A stretch of 64,000 nucleotides of DNA from Natronoarchaeum mannanilyticum (GTDB taxonomy: Archaea; Halobacteriota; Halobacteria; Halobacteriales; Natronoarchaeaceae), in the NCBI RefSeq assembly GCF_039522665.1, contig NZ_BAAADV010000007.1, positions 372,001-436,000 on the forward strand. Reading direction: 5' to 3'. Shown here piece by piece: positions 54,328 to 62,853 of the stretch (positions within the stretch are counted from its first letter, which is position 1; every line of letters begins with the position of its first letter). The notes beneath the pieces are model-generated. The model was not told the DNA's origin and ran no database searches. It saw nothing but the letters and a program-made list of their open reading frames with translations. The translations under genes and the position numbers were made by a program.

Positions 54328-55437
54328 TCAGCAGTCGCGGCGCTCGCAGAACCCGATCAGCCAGTCGGTCCGGTCGGTCGGATCGTAGCCTTCGATCGGC
54401 GCCGCGCCGTCCGCTCGGAGCGATCGGACGCCGAACGCGGTCGGACTACCGACGCGTGCCACCGGGACCGCGTCGTCGCGCTGGAAGCCGAAGCGAGAGA
54501 GCGTGCGGTGGGAAAAAGCGTCCTGGTGGACGGCTATCGCGGCGGCGTCCGAGTGCGCCGACACGATGGCGTCCAGCAGCGACGCTTCGGCGTCGCGGTC
54601 GTCGAGCACGAGCGGGACACGGTCGACGACTCTCGCGACCCGCCCTTCGCCTTCGGGAGGTCGTCGGGACGCCACCACCGCGCCGGCGACCGGTTCGCCG
54701 TCCCGGCGCGCGACGTAGGCCTCGTAATCCCGCGCCGGGTTCCGGAAGCGCCAGCGGTAGAACGCCTCGTCGCGGTGGGCGTGGATCGCCGCGGGCACCT
54801 GCCGTCGGTAGAGCGCGGCGAACGTCTCGGGCGGCACCGACTCGTAGCGATCGACCGACAGCGGCTCGGTCGACGGCGCGATGCGGTCGCACGCCGCGGC
54901 GTAGCCCCGCGCCGCAGCCCGGCCGATCCGGGCGAGCGGTTCGCCCAGTTCGAGGATCGAGCCGGGATCGTTGACGCGGTAGTACGTCGAGAGCCGCCCG
55001 AGCTCCGTCCGCTCGGGGACGTCGCCGCCCGGCGTCGCCGAAAAGTCGATGCAGACGGACGGTTCGCCGTCGCGACAGGCGTCGATCGCCTCGCCGAACA
55101 ACAGGCCGGGCAGTCCGCGGTCGCGGTAGTCGGGATCGACGACGGCCTCGCCCGGCTGGACGGCGACGCGCGTCGCGTCGCCGAGACGGACGCGCAGCGG
55201 CCACAGCCCCGCCGCGCCGACGATCTCGTCCCCCCGTTCGGCGACGAAGACCGGGGCGTGATCGAGATAGGGGTTGTCCTCGTACTGCCACGCGAACCGC
55301 TCCGCCGAGACACCATCGTCTCCGGCGCGGGCGGCCAAGCTCAGGTACGACTCCCGGTCGGAATGGCGGTACCGTCGGACCGCGAGCGTCGTTTTCGCCG
55401 TCGCGTCCCCCGCCGTCGACTCGCGGAGGGCGCTCAT
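54328..55437 (-). CDS. GNAT acetyltransferase, two-domain
   Basis: 369 aa. N-terminal GNAT domain: RRYRHSDRESYLSLA, FVAERGDEIVGAAGL, VDPDYRDRGLPGLLF. A second GNAT-like half (EAYVARRDGEPVAGAVV) follows. Substrate unknown. Confidence 0.8.
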   Translation of the reverse strand: MSALRESTAGDATAKTTLAVRRYRHSDRESYLSLAARAGDDGVSAERFAWQYEDNPYLDHAPVFVAERGDEIVGAAGLWPLRVRLGDATRVAVQPGEAVVDPDYRDRGLPGLLFGEAIDACRDGEPSVCIDFSATPGGDVPERTELGRLSTYYRVNDPGSILELGEPLARIGRAAARGYAAACDRIAPSTEPLSVDRYESVPPETFAALYRRQVPAAIHAHRDEAFYRWRFRNPARDYEAYVARRDGEPVAGAVVASRRPPEGEGRVARVVDRVPLVLDDRDAEASLLDAIVSAHSDAAAIAVHQDAFSHRTLSRFGFQRDDAVPVARVGSPTAFGVRSLRADGAAPIEGYDPTDRTDWLIGFCERRDC

Positions 55438-55713
55438 CGGGGACGCGGCGCAACGGGGGCGCCATGGCGGCGTGGTCGTCCTGGGTCTGTGCGTTCGTTC
55501 ATGAATTACGGTGCACCGACCTCCCAGATAAGTAAACGCGGCGTAACGGGAGCGGACGGCGGCTTAGGTCACAAGCCGGACTAATACCACGTGACCGGTC
55601 GAAAGCGGATCAGATTCGTCGGTTGATAGGTCACGCCGCGGCTCCTTCGATCGAAACGCGGCGTCGCGCGACGCGACCGGTTCGCCTTTGAGCGTCGGGG
55701 CCAAGCATCGGGT

Positions 55714-56934
55714 ATGCGAACCGTCGACGCCGCGGGGCTGGGTATCGGTGACGACCATCCGCCGCGGATCATGGGCGTGCTGAACGTCAGCGAGGAGTCG
55801 CCGTACGACCCCAGCGTCTACGACGATCCCGGCGAGGCCGCGGCGTACGTCGACGAGGAGCTGATCGACGAGGGCGCCGACATCGTCGACGTCGGACTCG
55901 AATCGGCGAACAAGCGCCTCGACGTGCTCACGGCCGAGGAGGAACTCGCCCGGCTCCACGTCGCCTTAGAGACGATCGAGAGCGTGAGCGGCGACGCCGT
56001 GTTCTCGATCGAAACGCGGTACGCGGAGGTCGCTCGCGCGGCGTTAGAGGGCGGCTTCGACATGGTAAACGACGTCTGCGGGTTCGCCGACCCGGAGATG
56101 CCGGAGCTCTGTCGCGAGTACGACGTCGCCGTCGCGAAGATGGCGAGCCCGCCGGATCTCTCGCGCCCGGGTGCGATCTCGGACGTCGACTGGGCCGAGC
56201 GCAAGTCGCCCGAGTGGGCCGAGCGGGCGGACTACGTCGACCGGCTCTACGAGTCGCTCAAGCAGAACGGGCTGACCGACAAGACGATCGTCGACCCCGC
56301 GTTCGGCGGCTGGAGCGAGTCGAAGACGCTCGCGGAGGACCGCGAGACGTTCGAGCGGCTCCGCGAGTTCCGCGGCTTGGGCCAGCCGATGCTGGTCTCG
56401 ATCAACCGGAAGAACTTCCTGGGGGAGATCGTCGGCCGCGACACCGACGAGCGCCTGCCGGTCAGCCTCGCGGCGACGTCGATGGCCGTCGAGCGCGGCG
56501 CCCGCGTGATCCGCACCCACGACGTCGCCGAGACCCGCGACGCCGCGATGATCGGCGATCGGTTCTCCGAGGAATTGGCGAGCGCGTCGGTCGGCGGCGT
56601 TTCGGTCGCCGAACTCGACGTGCACACGACCGACGAGGCGCGGCGTCATCTCGACCGGATCGGTGTGGACGGACGCCAGGCGGACGCCGTCGGCGCACGC
56701 GCGTTCGAGGTCGAAGGACTCGACGCGGCGGGCCGCGAACGACTCCTCGCGGCCGCCGAGGACGCCGGCGCGCTGGCGGTTCCGGGCGACCGGGCGATCC
56801 TGCTTGCCGGGTCGATCGAGGCGCTCCGCCGCGTCGCATCGTTGATCGACGCTGGGACCGGACAAGAAACGCGCAAATCCGGCGAATCGATCGGAGAATC
56901 GCTCTCGGTCGCTCTCGACGAACTGTTGCAGTAA
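55714..56934 (+). CDS. folP: Dihydropteroate synthase-type protein
   Basis: 406 aa. MGVLNVSEESPYDPS, GADIVDVGLES, MVNDVCGFADPEM, DPAFGGWSES and RVIRTHDVAE fit the pterin-binding TIM barrel. Extra 110 residues at the C-terminus. It joins pterin to p-aminobenzoate for folate; archaea may use a variant. The pterin kinase MptE follows 169 bp later. Confidence 0.85.
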   Translation: MRTVDAAGLGIGDDHPPRIMGVLNVSEESPYDPSVYDDPGEAAAYVDEELIDEGADIVDVGLESANKRLDVLTAEEELARLHVALETIESVSGDAVFSIETRYAEVARAALEGGFDMVNDVCGFADPEMPELCREYDVAVAKMASPPDLSRPGAISDVDWAERKSPEWAERADYVDRLYESLKQNGLTDKTIVDPAFGGWSESKTLAEDRETFERLREFRGLGQPMLVSINRKNFLGEIVGRDTDERLPVSLAATSMAVERGARVIRTHDVAETRDAAMIGDRFSEELASASVGGVSVAELDVHTTDEARRHLDRIGVDGRQADAVGARAFEVEGLDAAGRERLLAAAEDAGALAVPGDRAILLAGSIEALRRVASLIDAGTGQETRKSGESIGESLSVALDELLQ

Positions 56935-57102
56935 GAGAAAGCTTATGCCAGAGGCACGAAAACGATTGGATGGAAGCCGGAAGGGCCCTGGGGTAGGGGT
57001 ACTTGCAGGTGCCATTCCGGCCCACATCAGCGGCTTGTGCAGACGGTACGGCGTCGAGCGATACGCTCGCTCGACCATCGCCGTCTTTATCGGAGGACAC
57101 AG

Positions 57103-57780
57103 GTGATCTGGAGCGACTGGTGTCCGATCTACGAGCGAATTCTCGCGGACTTCGGTTTCGACAGCGACGCCGACGAGCGAGCGAGGGACGTGCTCGCGGA
57201 GCTTGTCGAGGAATTCGACTGCGACCGGCTGCCGGATCTCGACGGCGAAACGGTGGCGATCGCCGGCGCCGGGCCGTCGTTAGCGGACGACGTCGAACTC
57301 GCAGCGGACGCCGACGCCGTCGTCGCGGCGTCGACGGCCGCCGAGCGACTCCGCGACCGCGGCGTCGACGTCGACCTCGTCGTGACCGATCTCGACGGGA
57401 CGCCCGAGACGGCGATCGAACTCGCCGGATCGGGGACGCCCGTCGCGGTCCACGCCCACGGCGACAACGTGGCGACGCTGCGGGAGTACGTCCCGCGGTT
57501 CGATAACCAGTATCTGCTGCCGACGACCCAGGCCGAGCCGGCCGGACCGGTTCGAAACTTCGGCGGCTTCACCGACGGCGACCGGGCGGCGTTTCTCGCG
57601 GACGCGCTCGACGCCGGGCGGCTGACGTTCCCCGGCTGGGACTTCGACGACCCCGACGTCGACCCGATGAAACGCCGAAAGCTGCGGTGGGCCGAGCGAC
57701 TCCTCTACCACCTCGAACGCCAGCGCGGCGAACGTTTCGACGTGCTCGACGGGCGGCGCGAGGCGATCGAGCCGATCTGA
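57103..57780 (+). CDS. mptE: 6-hydroxymethyl-7,8-dihydropterin pyrophosphokinase, archaeal type
   Basis: 225 aa from the GTG at 57103 (IWSDWCPIYERILADFGF), 15 bp after a TATA-like CTTTAT. DUF115 core: VAIAGAGPSLADDVELA, DLVVTDLDGTPE, VAVHAHGDN, TTQAEPAGPVRNFGGFTDGDRA. It makes the activated pterin used by the folP product just upstream. Confidence 0.88.
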   Translation: MIWSDWCPIYERILADFGFDSDADERARDVLAELVEEFDCDRLPDLDGETVAIAGAGPSLADDVELAADADAVVAASTAAERLRDRGVDVDLVVTDLDGTPETAIELAGSGTPVAVHAHGDNVATLREYVPRFDNQYLLPTTQAEPAGPVRNFGGFTDGDRAAFLADALDAGRLTFPGWDFDDPDVDPMKRRKLRWAERLLYHLERQRGERFDVLDGRREAIEPI

Positions 57781-57861
57781 CGCCGCGACAGGGGGATATC
57801 GCCGCATCGACGCCGCGGCGGCGTCACGCCGGGCAAGCGGAGGGAGAAAAACAGTCGCCGA

Positions 57862-58833
57862 TCAGGGGTGCAGGACGACTTTCCCGCTGCTCTTGCGGTC
57901 CTCGATGTACTGGTGGGCCTCGGCGGCGTCTTCGAGCGGGAACGACTCGCCGACGATCACTTCGAGGTCGCCGCCGGTGAGCTTCTGGGTGAGCTCGGGG
58001 ACGGCTTCGAGCACGCGCCCGGGGTCGTGGCGCATCGCGCGCCCGAGGTGGTAGCCGATCACGGTCTTGTTCTCGAACAGCAGCCGACCGGTGTCGACCG
58101 ACGCCGTGTCGCCGCTCGCGGCGCCGTAGGTGACGATCCGGCCGAACGGTTTCAGCGCGTCGAGACTGTCGTGGAACACGTCGCCGCCGACGCCGTCCAG
58201 CACCAGATCCACACCTTCGCCGTCGGTCAGTTCGTCGATCTCCTCGACGAAGTCGTCCTCGACGTAGTTGATCGGGTGATCGCAGCCCAGCTCGGCGGCC
58301 CGGTCGAGCTTCTCTTGACTACTTGCGGTTCCGAACACTTCGGCCCCGGCCGCTGACGCCAGCTGGACCGCCGCGGTGCCGACGCCGCCGCTGGCGGCCT
58401 GGATCAGCACGCGCTCGCCCTCTTCGAGCCCGCCCCAGCCGAACAGGCAGCCGTGGGCGGTCAGGAACTGGACGGGGAAGCCCGCGGCCTCGTCGAAGCT
58501 CATCCCCTCGGGGATCGGGAACAGCGACTGGGGGTTCGCGAGGACGTACTCGCCGTAGGCGCCGGTGTCGACCATCGCGACGACGCGGTCGCCCTCGTCT
58601 AAGTTGACGCGCTCGCCGGTGGCGTCGATCCGTCCCGCGGCCTCCATGCCGGGGACGTACGGGGGCTCCGGGCCGCCGAGGTACTTGCCGCGGCGCTGCA
58701 TGATGTCCGCGAAGTTGATCCCCGCGGACTCGATCTCGATCCGGACTTGCTCGGGGCCGGGCTCGGGCAGCTCCCGCTCGACGACCTCCAGCGCGTCGGC
58801 GTCGCCGTACTCCGTCACCTCGATCACGTTCAT
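57862..58833 (-). CDS. NADPH:quinone reductase-like oxidoreductase
   Basis: 323 aa from the ATG at 58833. Zinc-free MDR/Qor type: YVPGMEAAGRIDATGERV, GWGGLEEGERVLIQAASGGVGTAAVQLA (nucleotide loop), no zinc Cys. Electron acceptor not identified. Adjacent to two other oxidoreductases. Confidence 0.88.
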   Translation of the reverse strand: MNVIEVTEYGDADALEVVERELPEPGPEQVRIEIESAGINFADIMQRRGKYLGGPEPPYVPGMEAAGRIDATGERVNLDEGDRVVAMVDTGAYGEYVLANPQSLFPIPEGMSFDEAAGFPVQFLTAHGCLFGWGGLEEGERVLIQAASGGVGTAAVQLASAAGAEVFGTASSQEKLDRAAELGCDHPINYVEDDFVEEIDELTDGEGVDLVLDGVGGDVFHDSLDALKPFGRIVTYGAASGDTASVDTGRLLFENKTVIGYHLGRAMRHDPGRVLEAVPELTQKLTGGDLEVIVGESFPLEDAAEAHQYIEDRKSSGKVVLHP

Positions 58834-58931
58834 GGGAACCGTTTGCACCTCCCGAATGATAAATTAAGTCCAACGTGGGACAACAGTCGGGTCGTTTGTG
58901 GCGAGTCAGTCCGCGAACGGACGCTAAAACG

Positions 58932-59954
58932 TCACGCGTCGGGGGCGAGCGCGTCGATCGTCTCGTCGATCGCCTCGCGGTCGGCGCCGCGGGGGAACGC
59001 CAGCGCGACGGCGTCGAGGCCCTCGATCGACTCGAACTCGGAGAGCCGCTCGCGGGCCTGCTCGGGCGTCCCGGCGGCCGCCATGTCGTCGAGCACGTTC
59101 TCGGCGACGAGTTCGACCGCCCGGTCGCGCTCGCCGCTGGCCCACGCCGACGCGATGTCGGTCGCGAGTTCCTCGTGGCCCTGTCGGGCCAGCGAATCGC
59201 GGTAGTAGGTGCCCATCCCGCCGACGTAGAACGCGAGGTGCTGGGCCGCGAGCTGCCGGGCCTCGTCACCGTCCTCCAGCGCGCAGGCCGGCAGCGACAG
59301 CGTCACGCGCACGTCCTCGGGGTCGCGGTCGCCCAGTTCGGCGCCGCGGCGCAGATCCTCCAGACGCTCGCGCAGCCCGTCGGCCGTAAACGTCGTGGCG
59401 TGCCAGCCGTCGGCGAACCGGCCGGCGAGTTCGACCGACTTGGGACCGAGTCCCGCGACGTCGATCGGCGGCGCGGGATCCGGCGGCTCGAAGCGAAGCC
59501 GAAAGCCCGACAGCGTGAACACGTCGCCGTCGTACTCGACGGGCTCGCCCTCGACGACCTTCCGCACGATGTCGACGGTTTCGCGCGTCCGGCGGAGCGG
59601 CCGGTCGAAGTCGGCGCCGTGCCAGCCCTCGATCACGGCGGGCCCGCTCGGCCCGATGCCGAGGCGGAATCGCCCGTCGGAGACCTCCTGGAGCGTCGCG
59701 GCGGTCTGACCAAGCAGCGCGGGCGAGCGCGAGTACACGTTGGCGATGCTGGTGCCGAGTTCGATCCGCTCGGTGCGCTCGGCGACGACGCCCAGCGTCG
59801 AGGCGGCGTCCCGGCCCCACGTCTCGGGGAGCCAGGCGCGCTCGTAGCCCCGATCCTCGGCTCTGTTCGTCATCTCGGCGATGGCGTCGACCCCGTCCTG
59901 CGCCGCGACGGGGAGATGGATCTCCCGATCGGCGCGCGAGCTCGCGTCGCTCAT
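58932..59954 (-). CDS. LLM-class (F420-type) oxidoreductase
   Basis: 340 aa from the ATG at 59954. Luciferase-like barrel: RAWLPETWGRDAASTLGVVAERTERIELGTSI, GRFRLGIGPSGPAVIEGW. Probably uses coenzyme F420; substrate unknown. It overlaps the SDR stop by 4 nt (ATGA), so they are coupled. Confidence 0.88.
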   Translation of the reverse strand: MSDASSRADREIHLPVAAQDGVDAIAEMTNRAEDRGYERAWLPETWGRDAASTLGVVAERTERIELGTSIANVYSRSPALLGQTAATLQEVSDGRFRLGIGPSGPAVIEGWHGADFDRPLRRTRETVDIVRKVVEGEPVEYDGDVFTLSGFRLRFEPPDPAPPIDVAGLGPKSVELAGRFADGWHATTFTADGLRERLEDLRRGAELGDRDPEDVRVTLSLPACALEDGDEARQLAAQHLAFYVGGMGTYYRDSLARQGHEELATDIASAWASGERDRAVELVAENVLDDMAAAGTPEQARERLSEFESIEGLDAVALAFPRGADREAIDETIDALAPDA

Positions 59955-60727
59955 TGGTCGGGCGATTTCATGAGGTCGGGCGCGCCGGCCGCGCGGATCG
60001 TCTCGCCGACGACGTACGACGACGCCGGGCTCGCGAGGAACTGCGCCACGTCGGCGATCTCCTCGCTCAGGCCGATCGCGCGGTCGACCTCGTCGCGGTC
60101 GATATTCTCGGCTGTGACGCCCATCTGCGATTCGACGCCCGGCGTCGCGACGTAGCCCGGCGCGATGCAGTTGACGCGGACGCCGTCGTCGGCCCACTCG
60201 TGACCCAGCGTCTTGGTAAGGTTGATCACGCCCGCCTTCGCCGCGGCGTAGTGGCTCATGAACGGCGCGCCGTCCTGGCCGGCCTCGCTGGAGAGGTTGA
60301 TCACGACGCCGCCGCCGTCTTTGAGTTCCTCCTCGGCGGCCTGCGTGCAGTGGTAGGTGCCGGTGAGATTGATGTCGACGATCCGATTCCAGCCGTTCGG
60401 GCTGATGTCCTCGAAGTTCGCCATGAAGGAGGCGCCGGCGTTGTTGACCAGCACGTCGAGCCCGCCGAACACCTCGACGGTGGTCTCGACGAGCGCCTCG
60501 ACGGCGTCCCGGTCGGTCACGTCGCACTCGACGGCGACGGCCTCGCCGCCCGCTTCGCGCTCGCTGATCCGCTCGGCGACCGGATCGACGTTGTCCTCGT
60601 CGCGCGAGCAGATCACGACGTCGACGCCGTCGGCGGCGAACCGCTCGGCGATCGCCTTCCCGATGCCGCTGGACGCCCCGGTGACGATCGCCGTCGACCC
60701 CTCGATCCCGAATCGGCCGCCCGTCAC
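59951..60727 (-). CDS. SDR-family oxidoreductase
   Basis: 258 aa, GTG start at 60727. Cofactor loop TGASSGIGKAI, NNAG motif (DVLVNNAGASF), catalytic Y-x-x-x-K in SHYAAAKAG. Preceded by a 12-codon leader ORF (60724-60762, minus) ending in an overlap with the GTG. Co-transcribed with the LLM gene. Confidence 0.9.
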   Translation of the reverse strand: MTGGRFGIEGSTAIVTGASSGIGKAIAERFAADGVDVVICSRDEDNVDPVAERISEREAGGEAVAVECDVTDRDAVEALVETTVEVFGGLDVLVNNAGASFMANFEDISPNGWNRIVDINLTGTYHCTQAAEEELKDGGGVVINLSSEAGQDGAPFMSHYAAAKAGVINLTKTLGHEWADDGVRVNCIAPGYVATPGVESQMGVTAENIDRDEVDRAIGLSEEIADVAQFLASPASSYVVGETIRAAGAPDLMKSPDQ

Positions 60728-60761
60728 CGTCGCTCGACCTCCCTGCGTGGCGTGCTAAACA

Positions 60762-60797
60762 TGTACACTCCCGAGTACACAGTGAACTATCTTAAAG
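60762..60797 (-). promoter_or_regulatory. Promoter and operator-like palindrome of the SDR operon
   Basis: TATA-like CTTTAAGATAG at 60787-60797 (minus strand). Downstream, 60762-60781 is a palindrome with 9-bp arms around CC (7 of 9 matched; TGTAC/GTACA perfect). It covers the expected transcription start, an ideal repressor site. Confidence 0.5.
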
Positions 60798-60890
60798 TTG
60801 GCCCGGCGATCGGTCCGGCGTCGACATCGCGACCAGCCCGATCGGAGCGGCGTCGCGCTTCCGCGTCGACGTCGCTCTTCGACGTCGATG

Positions 60891-62462
60891 TCACTCCTCT
60901 GCGTCGGAATCGCTCTCCGCGGCGGCGTCCTCGATCGGAGACAGTTGCGTGACGAACGCCACCGGCGTCTCGCCGTCGTCCCGGCGTCCCGCCAGCGCGA
61001 TCGCGCCGTCGTCGCGCACCGCCGCCGTGGAGACGACGCCGTCCGCCTCGGAGAGCGTCAGTTCCTCCGCGAGAGATCCGTCCTCGCCGAGCAGGCCGAC
61101 CCACGGCTGGTTCTCGCGCGCGCCGGCCACGATCCTGCCCGCGTCGCCCGCGTCGGCCGTGGTGCGGAGCGCGGCGTCCGCGACGCTCTGTTCCCACCGG
61201 ACCTCGCCCTCGGCGCCGAGGCCGGCGATCCAGCCGTCGCCGAACAGCTGGTTCTCGCGGAGCGGGCGGACGTACTCGTAACTCCCGGCGGTCCCGACCG
61301 CCAGAAACCCGTCGCCCGCCGGTCGGACGTCCGATACAGCCAGATCCACGGCGTCCGAGTCCTCGCCCCCGGCGTACTCGTACGTGGAGGACCAGCGCCG
61401 TTCGCCGTTCGGATCGACCGCCACGACCCACCCGTCCGCGGGGTTCGAGTCGGAGGGGCCGTCTGTCGTCGCCGCCCCGGCCAGCAGGTACCCCCCATCG
61501 ACCGCCCGGACCGTCGTGAACGCGTCGTACCGCTCGTCGTCGGACCACGTCGTTCGATTCGCGCCGTCCGGTGCGTACGTCCGTTCCCAGTTCAGTCGCC
61601 CCTCGGCGCCGATCTTCGCCAGCCAGCCGTCGCCCCGGCGAATGTCGTCGAACGACTCGCCGAGCGTGACGCCCGCGAGCAGGTAGCCGCCGTCCGGCGT
61701 CGGGACGCCGTCGCGGAACACGTCGCGGAAGGACTCGACGCCGGGGCGCTCGTACGTTCGAAACCACTGACTGCTCCCGGCCTCGTCGACGCCGGAAGCC
61801 CAGGGAAACTTGCGGTCCGGGGTGTCCCCGTCGTCCGGCGAGGGAACGTGCGTCCAGCCGACGATCACCCACCCGTCGGCGGCGGGGAGCACGCACTCGA
61901 TCGCGTCGAACGCCTGTTCGCCCTGATCGGCCGAGTACGTGACGTCGAACGTCGTGGTCTCGGGACCTTCGACGCCGACGAGCCACCCCTCGCCGTCGTC
62001 TTGATCGGTCGATCGAACGCCGCCGAAGACGGCTTCGTCGGGACCGTCCTCGGAATCCGAGACGTTCCCGTCAGTCGCGTTTCCGGTCCCGGACTCGTTT
62101 CCGATCGACGCGTTCCCGGCGGTCTCGTTCGCGGTTCCGGTCCCGTTTAGCGTCGTATTCCCGGCGGTCTCGTTCGTCGCGTTTCCGTCGGAGAAGATAG
62201 AGCCGACGTCGCGCCCGCCGACCGCCGCGGAGAACGCGCTCGGACCGTCGCCGTACGTCGCGTCCCAGGCGGCCGACAGAGCCGACGGCTCGTCGGGCTC
62301 CCGGTCGCCGTCGGCCGACTCGTTACCGTCTCCGTCGTCATCGGTCGGCGAGACGCGGGCGCCGGTGATGATCAGCCCGGCGCCGATCGCCGTGATCCCG
62401 CCGGCGCCGATCAAGCCCAGTAGCTGGCGGCGGGTCGGCCCGTCGTCGCCCTCCTCACTCAT
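60891..62462 (-). CDS. Tat-exported beta-propeller-like repeat protein
   Basis: 523 aa from the ATG at 62462. N-terminal Tat-type segment (TRRQLLGLIGAGGITAIGAGL). An Asn/Gly/Thr-rich linker at about 90-130, then repeats of the pattern GDGWLAKIGAEGRLNWERTY and GGYLLAG, probable blades of a propeller. Cell-surface role unknown. Confidence 0.7.
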   Translation of the reverse strand: MSEEGDDGPTRRQLLGLIGAGGITAIGAGLIITGARVSPTDDDGDGNESADGDREPDEPSALSAAWDATYGDGPSAFSAAVGGRDVGSIFSDGNATNETAGNTTLNGTGTANETAGNASIGNESGTGNATDGNVSDSEDGPDEAVFGGVRSTDQDDGEGWLVGVEGPETTTFDVTYSADQGEQAFDAIECVLPAADGWVIVGWTHVPSPDDGDTPDRKFPWASGVDEAGSSQWFRTYERPGVESFRDVFRDGVPTPDGGYLLAGVTLGESFDDIRRGDGWLAKIGAEGRLNWERTYAPDGANRTTWSDDERYDAFTTVRAVDGGYLLAGAATTDGPSDSNPADGWVVAVDPNGERRWSSTYEYAGGEDSDAVDLAVSDVRPAGDGFLAVGTAGSYEYVRPLRENQLFGDGWIAGLGAEGEVRWEQSVADAALRTTADAGDAGRIVAGARENQPWVGLLGEDGSLAEELTLSEADGVVSTAAVRDDGAIALAGRRDDGETPVAFVTQLSPIEDAAAESDSDAEE

Positions 62463-62853
62463 GCCCGGGGGCACGCACCGTTCGGCGTTAGTTATAGGGT
62501 GCCAAACTCGACGCCGTGGCGCGGCTTCGGACCGGCGTCGCGGCGCCGATACGTGATCGGTTGGCCTGTCGGTCGTAAGACAGCCTTACCGGTGAGACGC
62601 GGGCGCCGGCGTCGACCGACCACGAGGCGGGGTCGAACGGCGAGGCGGCGAGACGCGTCCGGATTCCGCCTTCGAGAACAGCGGTTAGGAACCGCCGTAC
62701 GGGCGTCCGCGTCGATCGGGCTGTCGCAGCCGCCGCGTCGGCGTCGTGCGGGTCTCGATACGGTCGCCTTACTGCCATCTGAACGCTGACAGAACACTCC
62801 TGCGAGCTAGTAAGGGTAGCTTTAGGAGCCCCCCGGCCATACGAGGTGAACCG
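62463..62853. other. Gap before priS
   Basis: No gene recognised. AGCTTTAGGAG at 62818-62828 is a likely TATA box for priS, about 30 bp before its ATG. The GC-rich remainder has short inverted repeats without clear meaning. Confidence 0.35.
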
